From Chloranthus sessilifolius (Eukaryota; Streptophyta; Magnoliopsida; Chloranthales; Chloranthaceae): a stretch of 64,000 bases of DNA. This document shows, piece after piece, positions 21,389 to 31,943 of this stretch (within the stretch, counting starts at the first letter, position 1; each line of letters opens with the position of its first letter). The translations under genes were made by a program, and so were the position numbers. The notes below the pieces were generated by a model. The model worked only from the letters and a program-made list of their open reading frames with translations, ran no database searches and was not told the origin of the DNA. Where the stretch lies: positions 48,871,185-48,935,184 of the forward strand of contig CM037598.1 in assembly GCA_021018995.1 (NCBI GenBank), given 5' to 3'.

Positions 21389-23179
21389 TGTTAAGTAGTG
21401 AAAAATACCATTTTCACCCCTAAACATGAGCCTTGAAAGACCCTTGAGAAGACTAAATAAGTGCTTTAGTGTTCATATTGCGACTAACCAAAAAGATGTG
21501 TCCAAATCGAAAACCATCTTAAAATGATCAAAAAGCCGACAACGCATGTCAAACTCAAAGAGGAGTGAAGAAATAGCCTCAAAGAATGGCTAAAAAGGTC
21601 CTAAAAGAGCAAGAAAAGACTGAAAGAAGAAGGATCCATTCGAAGAATCTCTTCAATTCGCAAGAAGAACCTTGAACTTTTAAAAGAAGAAAACACTCCT
21701 CGAATAGAAGATTTACCTCTGCGAAAAGAAGAGAAGTCCTCTCGAAAAGAACTTCGCTTTGCAAAAGAACTTCGCTTTGCGAAAAGAACTTATGCTTTGC
21801 GAAAAGAACTTCGAGCCAACCTACTTTGAAAAGACCCTTAAACTCTAAATGGCATCTTTGAGGATTTGACCACTTTGAAGGGCATTTCAAGAACTCTGCA
21901 CGCGCCAATGTAATTAAAAGCCGAGACATTAGGAAGATTCCAAGCACAAACCAAAGGCATATTCCATGCGTGAAAACCCAAAGATGAAATCACTTGGCGG
22001 GAACTTCTAGAAGCTCAAACAAACTTTTGAATTCCGTAATGAATTGATGCTTCTAACGCTGATTGGCTGAACCAGATCAGAGCATTTTCATTGGCCAGAA
22101 CAGATCTGGATCCCCGTGCTCAACAGCCATTGGGCAATACAGATCTGAGCACTTCTGATTGGTCAATTCAGCCTTGTGCAGGATAGAGGGAAAGCTATAA
22201 ATTGAGAAGACATTTGCCCAATTGGGGCATCCAGATTTTGAGTTTTCATCTCTGTTTCCCTCCTTCCGGTCAGATAGTCTATCTGTACCCCTTGTAATTT
22301 CTTCCTCTGTTTTGCTTATGAGAGTTGCTGACAGAGCTTTTGTAACTCCAAAGAGATCAGATTCAAGACTGCTAGTCTGAGGGCTTTCTAAAGCCGTGCT
22401 CTGTAATTGTAAGATTGAATTTAAAAGGTTGCTGTAAACTGTGTTTTCTCCATTGGATTCATGTCAAGGGTTCTTATTGATCACCTTAGTGCATTAGACT
22501 CCTTTAGATTCACTACTTTGCATGCAATTTCCCTTGATTCATTACCCCTGTACGAATTAGCGTTGGTAACCTAGTTCTGACAGCACTTGCAGTGATGTTC
22601 ATGTTCTGAATTGAGAATAGGTCAACAACTATTGGATGATCTGTGACCATTTAAGTGGACAGATCATAACCATAAGTTTAAACCCCTTCCTTAATTCAGA
22701 TTTATTTCTCTTACATCTGTGCTGGTAGCCAGATGAAGATTGAATCAACTCTGTTTAGTTGCAGATTCTCCATTAAAATTCAAAGGCGAAATCACAGAAA
22801 GTTATTATTTCTCCATTTGATTTATTTTAATCACTTCCCCAACTTGAATCTGGATCAGTTAGTTAGTTCTTTTCTTTATTTGCTTTTAGTTAAACGTGAC
22901 AAAAACCCAACACTCTCTTTTTATCTGCTTTCTAGATAATTATAGAGCCAGATCTGGTAGCACAGATCTGGAGGTCTATCTCATATTTCAGACAAATTCT
23001 CTGTGGACGATCTTTAATATACTCACTTTTAAAACTTACTACAATTGGCCCTGATCTTGCAGGCTATTGTTAGCCCTCAATGTGCTGATATCTCTTTCAT
23101 AATTTAAAATTATGTAACTTATTATTCATTAATTCGTTCTCAAAATACACATAAAAAAGGCACATGTGGAGTTACAACA
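21389..23179 (+). repeat. Element B 3' LTR
   Basis: 1791 bp, starting TGTTAAG and ending TTACAACA. Best preserved copy of the leader hairpins: 22636-22667, 22714-22735 and 22948-22971. TATAAAT at 22196-22202. Differences from the 5' LTR are mainly short gaps at CTG/CAG in one or the other copy. Confidence 0.92.
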
Positions 23180-23184
23180 GTGGC

Positions 23185-23246
23185 GACTCTATATATTTTT
23201 CACGAGTGCGCATCATCGCGAAGGGATAGTAAAAAATCCCACAATT
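23185..23246. other. Short remnant between B and C
   Basis: Sequence after the right target duplication of B, continuing the pre-insertion sequence from 9069. It joins element C pol at about 23247. With the duplication it reads GTGGCGACTCT, like primer sites of some other gypsy lineages. No gene. Confidence 0.35.
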
Positions 23247-23676
23247 GCACAGCATGTCATCTCTCAGTGGAGTTTAAGCACAAGGCCTTTTGGGCCATCA
23301 AAAGTTTGAACATGGACCTAACTTCTATTGGTGCAAATAGGAAATTGTAGGTTTCTGAGCTGAAAGAATTAAGGCTGGATGCTTATTCAAATTCCATAAT
23401 TTACAAGGAGAAAGCCAAGGCCTCCTTTGCCAAGAACCTTTTGAGGAAGGACTTTGCTAATGAAGCCAAGGTATTGCTTTTCAACTTAAAACTTAAGTTC
23501 TTTCCAGCAAATTAAGATCCAGATGGGATGAACCATTAACTATAATCCATGCATTACCATCTGGGGCTGTGGAGATCATGGACCCCACTTTTGGTAGGGT
23601 CATGAAAGTAAATGGTCAGAGGCTCAAACATTGTGTGGAAAATACTATAGAGTCCTTTGAAACCATGGACTTTTAG
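23247..23676 (+). pseudogene. pol: Element C pol: integrase C-terminal fragment
   Basis: Matches the end of E pol: AFWAIKSLNMDLTSI, ELKELRLDAYSNSIIYKEKAKASF, LLRKDFANEAKVLLFNLKLKFF, then [19 protein letters not shown] and ESFETMDF before TAG at 23674-23676. Nothing upstream of ACHLSVEF remains; the fragment abuts unrelated sequence. It represents the DNA-binding tail of integrase and is not functional. Confidence 0.8.
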
Positions 23677-23880
23677 GAACCACCCAATGCTGAGTGATCT
23701 CCAGCCTTGGACACTGTGTAATATAGTTGTTTTTGTTGTTTTCAATTCTATCATTTACTGTATTTTGTGATCCGTGAATCTTGATCTCTGTGCATAATTC
23801 TGGCTTGTTGTGGTGTAAGGCTGTGTTTAACATAGTAATCCATTTTTTTAAGGAATGAGAAATGTGCATGTACAACATGG

Positions 23881-25430
23881 TGGTCGGCTAATTTTATGTA
23901 TTAAAATTATGTTAAATTCAAGTCTTAACCTATTGCAAATGCACAATAGAAATCATAGTACTAGCATAGGATCGTTCCCACAAGGAAGTTTGTCTATCTA
24001 TTTACTTCTTATTTATATCTTCTATTTAAATCTTTATTTTAAAAACTTCTATTTATCTTTAAGATCTAATTTACTGGAGAAATATGAATAAAATAATTTG
24101 TTTTAATCTAAAGTGAATAAAATAAATCTAAATCCTCCTTCAGATTGAGGTCGTCAATCCCAATCTTCAGCTATCGGATATTTATGAATTTAAATAATAC
24201 CGATACACCATATCTCAAGTTTCTTAGCATTGGTCATCAATCAATTCTAAGATCCTATCAATACAGATTTAATCCAATCAACAACTTCCTAAATTCTGGG
24301 CGTCAATCAAACCTTGAAAAACTGAAGATGAAAAGGTAAAAAATTGTTACACTAATCTGCAAATTCTAACCTGAGTCATGAATACAAAATAAAATTTGGA
24401 GATGTTTACAAAGCTGTGAATTGCATAAAGTAAAATCTAAACTAAAAAGTAAAGTAAAATATATCCTTCACCCCTCAGCTGCAGTCGTTAATTGCTCCTG
24501 CGAAACTACAAATATCAACTCTAATCTTCAGCACTCAATTGCAGTCATCAATTGCTCTTGAGAAACCTTGGATATCTAATCTATTCTAAGTATTTTACAC
24601 TATTGATCGAAAGAAAATCCAATCTGAGGCATCAATTGATGCTGAAATTCTTCGATGACTATTCCTACACCAAGCTCTCTTATTTATAGATCATAAGGAC
24701 TCAGTTTACAAGTTCTAAATCTAACAAAGAAGTAAAAACTATCCTAATATAACTCTACTTCTAATTTCATCTTTTCTTTGCTTTCTTTAGTTGATGCACT
24801 TCTAGAAGGTTCTTTATTCTTCAGCAGCAGAGTCCTTCAGAGTAAATCTTCATCAAGCTTCTCAGATCCGTGATCAGCTGAACTTGTAATTCTAGGAGTC
24901 TTCTAATTCTGTTCATGGTGGTGATAGGTCTCACGTGATCAGCAGCAATAATAGTAAATAGGAAAGCTTCTTTTTTTTAGAAATCGTAGATACTTCTATT
25001 ATAGCTTCTTTGGAAAATCGTAAATCATGATTTTCTCTGATTTCATTGCTTTCATACTAGACGATTTTTTGTTCACGATTAATTACCTTTCTCTTCTGTA
25101 TCATCTTTACTCTTTTGTCTCTTATGACGAATCAACTTTTAAGGAATCGTAAAATTACGATTTCTTATTTCTTTCTTTCTTCTTTTTACTTCAGCAGTAG
25201 CGTAAAATAATTAAATACGATTTCTCAGCTTTCTTGTATTGGCGAATCATCTTTACACACTCAATCGTCATGCTTACTGCTATTTGAGTTCGCTTTGATG
25301 AATATTAACACTTAGGCTCTCTTTTACTGTTTATCTTTAATAACTGCACATCAACAACTTATTAATAGCAAACTAAAGCCTAACATCACTAAGTTTAGGG
25401 TGATGAAATCGTAAATTATGTGACTGATCA
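23881..25430 (-). repeat. Element D 3' LTR
   Basis: 1550 bp, TG...CA ends. Contains repeated ATCGTAAA/TACGATT motifs (about 24960-25420). The right copy matches along its length, with the ends slightly mutated. Confidence 0.88.
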
Positions 25431-25445
25431 CACCCCCAAACTTAT
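25431..25445 (-). promoter_or_regulatory. Element D polypurine tract
   Basis: On the minus strand ATAAGTTTGGGGGTG directly precedes the 3' LTR. It would prime second-strand synthesis. A hairpin (arms 25448-25454 and 25460-25466, one mismatch) stands just before it, as in A, B and E. Confidence 0.75.
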
Positions 25446-28152
25446 GTTTTGTTAGTCCCTAGCAAACAAGGAAAATTAAACTATTCTAAAACTAAAAATA
25501 TAAATGCCACTTTCGTGGGGAGCACGATTTCATTTAGCGAATGCGACAAGGCTTTAAACCCCTAGGTGATCCCTAGTGGAGGAGTTGTAGTCTCCTGAAA
25601 GTTTTCAGTGAAGTTACCTACAAACTTTTAATATTTTTGGGTTTTTTAAAATATTTTTCAAAACTAAATATTCAAAATATAGATTTTTATATACTAATTA
25701 CTCAGTCAATCATTAGATGTTCATTATTTTTCAAAATTTTTTAAATCTTTTATCCTTAGCATGCTATGAAAAGTTTATTTTTATAGATTTTTCTAAACTA
25801 TAGTTTTTAGAAAATATTTTCATCCAAACTCTCACTTATTGGCATACTCTAAAAAATAATCAAACTTTTCGATTCTTATAATATTGTAGATATATATACA
25901 AATTTCATCGAACAATTAACTATGAAGATAAATCTCATGGAAAGGATAATCAGTTCTGTTCATATAAATTTTCCATTTATTCATAGTATCTATTATATAT
26001 ATCTCTTCTAGACTCATATTCTTGCAAATCGTAAAATACAAAGGTCTTTCCTTTGGCTTGTAATGGGGCTTTGGGTTTTCAGAAGGTTTCAAAGTAAAAG
26101 GTAGAGAGCATTCAAAATTATTTCTGAGAATTTCGCTCTTCCTTCTGTTCTTATTCTATATTTTTTAGCTTCAGTAAGTATCCTTATTTTGGATAACTTC
26201 TTCGCATTTCTTTTCTAGTATAAATCTCATTTTTCTTTTCAGGTTGGAAGCTTTTTGCTTCTCTTATTTTTTTTCATGGAATCAACTTTTTACGATTTCT
26301 TCTATTTCTTTTCCCAGATTTTCATACGATTGTATTTCTTCTTACTTGTACCCTTTTCAGCAAATCCTTTATCTGTTACGCATGTAATCCTTTCACTCCT
26401 TCATCTTTTGCATTCCAAACTCTAAGAAATTTTAAGGGTTAAGGATAGAAAGTTTAGGGTAGTACATATGATTAAACGTTTATAAAATTTTGGTACAAAG
26501 AAATTTAGTTTTAGGCTTCGAATATGGGTTCAAAGGGTAAAATATTTTGGAATTTTTAGCTTTCTTAGCTCTGGTTTAATAAAAGATGGCCTTTGGTCAT
26601 TTTCTCGAATTACTAATATGGATGTCTTATTGCTTTAATATATTTAATAGACAGTTCTAAACAAATAAATCATTATATTTGCAAAATATCTTAATTCTAA
26701 GTTTAACATTATGAGATTTCAAATAATAGAGAAGATCAAGGAAAATTTAGCATGAAAAAAATAGTCTCTCTTTCTCAAAATAAAAGAGGAAATAGGCTCT
26801 ATAGCTCACTGATTATATGATTTTGAAACTATAATCTAAAATATTTGCAGTTCAAATCAATCGTATAGTTTCAAACATTCACCTGATACAGTATTCTAGA
26901 GATGCTTTACTTTGAATTATAACTATTTTTATTTTGATTTTTGAACTACTACTATGATGGGTTGCTAAGAATTTCGAATTTTCATATTTTTTTCTATCAT
27001 AATTCTCATATAATGAGTAACTTTCTTAAAAAAAAAAAACTCTAAAGAAAAAAACTATACTAATATATTATATTTTCAAAATTGATATGTATCCCCCCCC
27101 AACTTAATTAAGATAATATCCTCATTGTGCAAAACAGGGGACACACAGGAAAAATATTATCTTATTTTACTATTGGGTTAGTTATTGGGTTTATAATCTA
27201 TAAAAAAGAATAAAAAATCTTCCCCCAAACCTGGGAGAAAAATACTGCCGATTTTATAGAACCTAAAAAAATGATTAGAAACAACAAATATAACAAAAGA
27301 ACTATTTATATATATGAACTACTTATAGAAATATAGAAAGAAAACTAATTATATCGAAAGAAATTCATAGGAAAAATTTAGACGTACACTAACTAAGACA
27401 CTGACATCAGCGTCCGAGATAAGGTTTCATCTTTGATAAAGATCGGTCCTTGACTTCAAAAATGTTGTCGCCCAAAACAAAAAGGTAGGGTCACGCCCTA
27501 GAAGTGGGTGCATCCAACAAAAAAGGGGAAAGGATGGTTAAGAAGACTTAGGAGGTGGCAGTGGAGGATGAGGTGTATGAGGTGGGGGATGGATGGTATC
27601 ATCAATCCGGGCTTGGATGGAGAAGGGGGCGAAGAGAGCTATGATTTCACTGATTAGCCGGCCTCGTTCTTCTAATATTGTCATGATCTTGTCCTCATGT
27701 TGTTGTATGAGGCAGGAAAAAGCCTCTGCGAATTTAGACCAATTTCATGGATTCGCCATTGTGAATATGTTGAAGATGAATGAAGGATGTAAATGGAATG
27801 GAATGAAGGTACTGGAGATGTAGGTATGTATTTAAGGATTCTGGAATGTAAATAGTTACTATTAATGGAAGTTATGGCTGGCGTTGCGGAGTGCAACTGG
27901 TTGGTATATCCATTAATGGTAAAAGACGTGTCTGTGCCACATGAATTGTGGCGACGCCATTGCTATCGAAAGTTGTGCCCATACGATAGCTAGGTACTCA
28001 GTTAAATTCACGCTTGCATCAATTAATCGTAATCGCTACGATTGGACTCTATACTCACGAGAAATCGCAAATCCATATGCTCCAAGTGATTAAAAGCAAT
28101 GAAAAAAGTCTTTATGATTCAATGATATTGTATAAATCGTAAAAAAGTTATT
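25446..28152 (-). other. Element D non-coding interior
   Basis: AT-rich. Holds the block conserved with A, B and E (about 25508-25640), and scattered ATCGTAA-type motifs (26030, 26290, 26330, 28030, 28060, 28135). I see only one short possible coding stretch, listed separately. Confidence 0.6.
27538..27759 (-). pseudogene. Short unidentified ORF downstream of gag in D
   Basis: Minus-strand frame from ATG at 27759 to TAA at 27540-27538, 73 codons with one TGA at codon 5 where TGG is likely. It reads with an amphipathic helix (AEAFSCLIQQHEDKIMTIL) and a Pro/His-rich tail (IHPPPHTPHPPLPPPKSS). I do not recognise it. It could be a chance frame. Confidence 0.3.
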
Positions 28153-29343
28153 TCAAACATACTTATGTACATATGCTGCACGTGTTTGCTGCGGGTGAGT
28201 CGGTAGCTCGACAAATTCAGAAGGAATTAAATGACGATCAAGGGGAGTTGATGTTCCTCCCATAAAAGTATTTCCTCCTGAGGTGCTAACTGGCCATGAG
28301 GAAGAAGAATTACTCTCTCTCGAGTTAATCAGAATGGTTAATTGCTCAACCTGAGTTTCTAACCGTGTAATGGATTTCAGGAGATTATTGAGTAGCTACA
28401 TTTGAATCCAGCCATGTTGCTGCCAGCTTTCAGCTAATTGCGACAGGGCTTCCTCAGCGTCAGTATGGTCTTGGGTCTGTGTGGGGAAAAATACAGGAGA
28501 GTGCTAAGGAACTTTCTGAGTTAGGCCGTAGTTAGGTTCACAGGCTTCTCCTTGTTGAGATGTTGGGCATGATTTTATATCCACCAGAGATTGAATTTTT
28601 GTCTTCCAAAGTTTTAATTTTGGAAGGCAATTCATCATTGACTTTAATTTGTATAGTCCTCTCTGCCTAAGAAGTATACTCCTTAAGGTATTTGATTCAA
28701 TCTCACCCGGTGCTTGGCATTGCACTGGGTCCTCGCTAAAGTTCTCAAAGAGTTCTCATGCAGTCTCAGCAGACAAAGTACGAAACTTCCCCCCACAGGC
28801 AACATCAACTATGTGTCGGGTTTTGTCATTCAGACCTTCATAAAAAGTGAGGACTATTTTCCAACGGGTGAATTCATGATGAGGACAGCTATATAAGAGA
28901 TCGTTGAGGCGCGTCCACCCCTCATGAAGAGATTCATCCGGAGATCGTTGGAAAGTTCTAATAAGATACCAGATTTGATTCGTTCTGTGTATTGGAAAGT
29001 ATTCCATGAGAAATCCTTGTCCCAAGTCCTACCAATTGGCGAACGAATTTTGAGGTAAAGAATGTATCCATTGCTTTGCCTCATCTCTAAGAGAATATGA
29101 AAATATCCTTAGACGAAGAGATGTTTCTGGCAAATTTTGTATTCGGATAAGGTTGCACACTTCTATAAACTGTCTTAAATGTGAATAAGGATTTTCATCC
29201 TATAGCCCATGAAATATTGGAAGTGTTTGAAATACTTTGGGCATAATTTTAAAAGTCTCATTACCGGTCATAGGGGTTAACTGTATATATGAGGGTAGTG
29301 TAAGTGGTGTCCGTGCATAATATTCCCCCATGGTCTTAGTCAT
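28153..29343 (-). pseudogene. gag: Element D gag, full length with nonsense codons
   Basis: One frame of 396 codons from ATG at 29343 (MTKTMGEYYARTPLTLPSYI) to TGA at 28155-28153. Gag hallmarks in order: IMPKVFQTLPIFHGL, ENPYSHLRQFIEVCNL, LRLRIFSYSLRDEAKQWI, DESLHEGWTRLNDLLYSCPHHEF and FYEGLNDKTRHIVDVACGG, then a decayed Cys-rich piece (KSCPTSQQGEACEPNYG), a coiled coil (LLKSITRLETQVEQLTIL) and a Ser/Gly-rich tail. There is no frameshift, only five in-frame stops, at least three where Gln or Arg is expected (QKVP-stop, QM-stop-LL, AETA-stop-EL). Gag would coat and package element RNA in the cytoplasm. Confidence 0.85.
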
Positions 29344-29665
29344 GTTCTGACCGCTGCCAGTTATAATGAATTGTTATAATAACAGCATAGTTTGGTTAGA
29401 ACAGTATTTGTATTTATTTTTGTTTTCAATATTTTCTATTTTTTATTTTAGCAAGCAGGGAGAGAAACAAATATGAGCTTTTAAATTTCTGGGGCCCGTA
29501 GAAGTGTTGAAAGTTTGATCCGTTACTCTGAATAAACCTATAAAAGATTAAAAAGAGACCAAAGAAAAATAAAAATATATAGAAATATAAAAAGAGAAAG
29601 ATAAATATTGGTTTCTAAAAGAATAAAAATATTAGATAAAAATAGAAATAAAGATAAATTCCGCT
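29344..29665 (-). other. Element D leader between primer site and gag
   Basis: About 320 bp, A/T-rich, no gene seen. It would be the untranslated leader of the D transcript. Confidence 0.5.
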
Positions 29666-29683
29666 TCCCCAGCAGCAGCGCCA
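29666..29683 (-). promoter_or_regulatory. Element D primer-binding site (tRNA-Asp)
   Basis: The minus strand reads TGGCGCTGCTGCTGGGGA six bases after the 5' LTR, close to the E site TGGCGCCGCTGCCGGGGA and complementary to the 3' end of plant tRNA-Asp with few mismatches. Confidence 0.8.
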
Positions 29684-29689
29684 AAAACT

Positions 29690-31192
29690 CGGTTGGCATA
29701 TTTTATATATTAAAATTATGTTAAATTCAAGTCTTAACCCATTGCAAGTGCACAATGGAAATCATAGTACTAGCGTAGGATCGTTCTCATGAGGAAGTTT
29801 GTCTATCTAATTACTTCTTATAATTCATCGGAGAAAAATGAATACAAGAATTTATTTTAATCTAAAGTGCATAAAATAAATCTAAATCCTCCTTCAGAAT
29901 GAGGTCGTCAATCCCAATCTTCAGCTATCAGATATTTACGAATTTAAATAATACCGTTACACCATATCTCTAGTTTCTTAGCATTGGTCGTCAATCAAGT
30001 CTAAGATCCTATCAATACAGATTTAATCTCATCAATAACTTCCTAAAATCTGAGTGTCAATCAAACTATAGAAAATTGAAGATGGAAAAGTAAAAAATCG
30101 TTACACTAATTTGCCAATTCAAACCTGAGTCGTCAATTCAAATTAAAACTTGGAGATGTTTACAAAGCTGTAAATTGCATAAAATAAAATGTAAACAAAA
30201 AAGCAAAGTAAAATATATCCTTCACCCCTCAGCTGTAGTCGTCAATTGCTCCTGAGAAACTATAGATATCTACTCTAATCTTCAGCCCTCAATTGTAGTC
30301 GTCAATTGCTCTTGAGAAACCTTAGATATCTAATCTATTCTAACTATTTTATACTACTGATCGAAAGGAAATCCAACCTTAGGCGTCAATTGATGCTGAA
30401 ATTCTTCGATGATTATTCCTACACCAAGCTCTCTTATTTATAGATCATAAGGAGTTAGTTTACAAGTTCTAAATCTAAGAAAAGAAGTAAAAACTATCCT
30501 AATATAGCTCTACTTCTAATTTAATCTTTTCCTTGCTTTCTTTAGTTTATGCGCTTCTGGAAGGTTCTTTATTCTTCAGCAGCAGAGTCCTTCGGAGTAT
30601 ATCTTCATCAATCTTTTCAGATCCGTGATCAACTAAACTTCCAATTCTAGGAGTCTTCTAATTTTGTTCATGGTGGTGATAGTTCTCACGTGATCAATAG
30701 CAATAACAGTAAATAGGAATGCTTCTTTTTTTTGGAAATCGTAGATAACAATTTCTTCTATTATAGCTTCTTTGGAAACTTATAAATCACGATTTTCTCT
30801 TATTTCATTGCTTTCATACAAGATAATTTTCTATTCACAATTCATTGCCTTTCTCTTCTGTATCGTCTTTACTCTTTTGTCGCTTCTAAAGAATCGTCTT
30901 TTTAAAGAATCGTAAAATTATGATTTCTTATTTCTTTCTTTCTTCTTTTTACTTCAGCAGTAGTGCAAAATCCTTAAATATGATTTCTCAGCTTTCTTGT
31001 ATTGGCGAATCATCTTTACACGATCAATCATCATTCCTACTGCTATTTGAGTTCGCTTTGATGAATATAACACTTAGGCTCTCTTTTACTATTTGTCTTT
31101 AATATCTACACATCAATAACTTATTAGTAGCAAACTAAAGCCTAGCATCACTAAGTTAAGGGTGATAAAATGGTAAATTATGTGACTAATTT
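29690..31192 (-). repeat. Element D 5' LTR
   Basis: About 1503 bp, matching 23881-25430. The outer end reads AATTT instead of GATCA before the CATGG duplication. Carries the same ATCGTAAA/ACGATT motif set (about 30735-30960). Confidence 0.88.
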
Positions 31193-31943
31193 CATGGCAG
31201 TGAGCCTGACAACACCAGTGTGAAAATCCTCAGATTCTAGCCTTCTCGAGAGGATCAGGCATCCTCGCGAGGCATTGCCAAGGCATATTTTGCTTTCTCC
31301 AGAGGCTCTAGTATCCTCTCGATTCACATTTATTGAAGAACAGATTGCCTCGACTGGCTCTAATGTATAAAACGCATCTGCTCGAGATCCTCTCGAGCAG
31401 AAACACCTGAAGCTCAGCTTATCGAGGCTTGGACTTTCAGCCAGTATACCTGTCGAGTAGTTAAAATTCACTGCTCGATAGGCTGATTTCAAGATAACTC
31501 ATCTGCTCGGGAGCCTCCCGAGTTCCATATTCTGAGAAATCAGCCTCTTGAGGCTCGGGTTTACATATTTTTAAACCCCTTGATAGTTCATTCTATCAGA
31601 ACATTCTCTGTCCAAAGCACTCGAGCACAAACCCAAGCCGGACTTTTCATCTTCCTTCTTCACAGCCATTTTTGCTCCATCTTTACACCCTGCTTTTCCA
31701 CTTTGATAAGCAACACAGATTGAGTATTTTGTACCTGGCAAAGTGTGATTTGGTCCACTATGCATCTCCCTTTGCAGAACCCTAGTTTTTGGGGTAATTT
31801 TACAAACTCTTCTCAATTGTTCAATTGCAAGACATTCTTTTTACTGGGTTAAGTTAGTTTTTGGGAGGATTATTTAGTAGGTTGTTTCCTTGGAGTTGGG
31901 GAAATCTAGGGCTTAATTTTGAGTGACTAAACTTAGGGTTTTA
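31193..31943 (+). other. Element C pre-env spacer with CTCGAG motif array
   Basis: Between 31230 and 31560 about ten CpG-centred motifs such as CTCTCGAG, CTCGAGAGG, CCTGTCGAG and CTCGCGAGG occur. No gene. Position matches the spacer before the env-like ORF in A, B and E. Confidence 0.65.

Larger units (their letters stand above)
9070..23179 (+). mobile_element. Element B: complete Athila-type retrotransposon
   Basis: Two LTRs (9070-10851 and 21389-23179), both starting TGTTAAGTAGTG and ending TTACAACA, enclose decayed gag, protease, RT, RNase H, integrase and an env-like ORF in the Athila order. The five bases before (GTGGC, 9065-9069) equal the five after (23180-23184), a target-site duplication. 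Reading frames are broken by many one- to few-base gaps, mostly at CTG or CAG. Confidence 0.92.
23881..31192 (-). mobile_element. Element D: gag-only LTR retrotransposon (non-autonomous)
   Basis: Minus orientation. LTRs at 23881-25430 (3') and 29690-31192 (5') are visibly close copies, with CATGG at 23876-23880 and 31193-31197. A tRNA-Asp primer site (29666-29683) and polypurine tract (25431-25445) are in place. The 4.3-kb interior has one Gag frame and no RT, RNase H or integrase, so D must have used proteins of another element. This is the plan of gag-bearing non-autonomous elements (TR-GAG or LARD-like). Confidence 0.88.

Noticed and set aside
22733..22939. Short frames in LTRs of B and D
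   Set aside because: Not conserved between the two LTRs of the same element and carry no recognisable domain.
23180..23190. GTGGCGACTCT as the primer-binding site of element B
   Set aside because: It follows the 3' LTR, not the 5' LTR, and its first five bases equal the GTGGC before the 5' LTR, so a target duplication explains it better.
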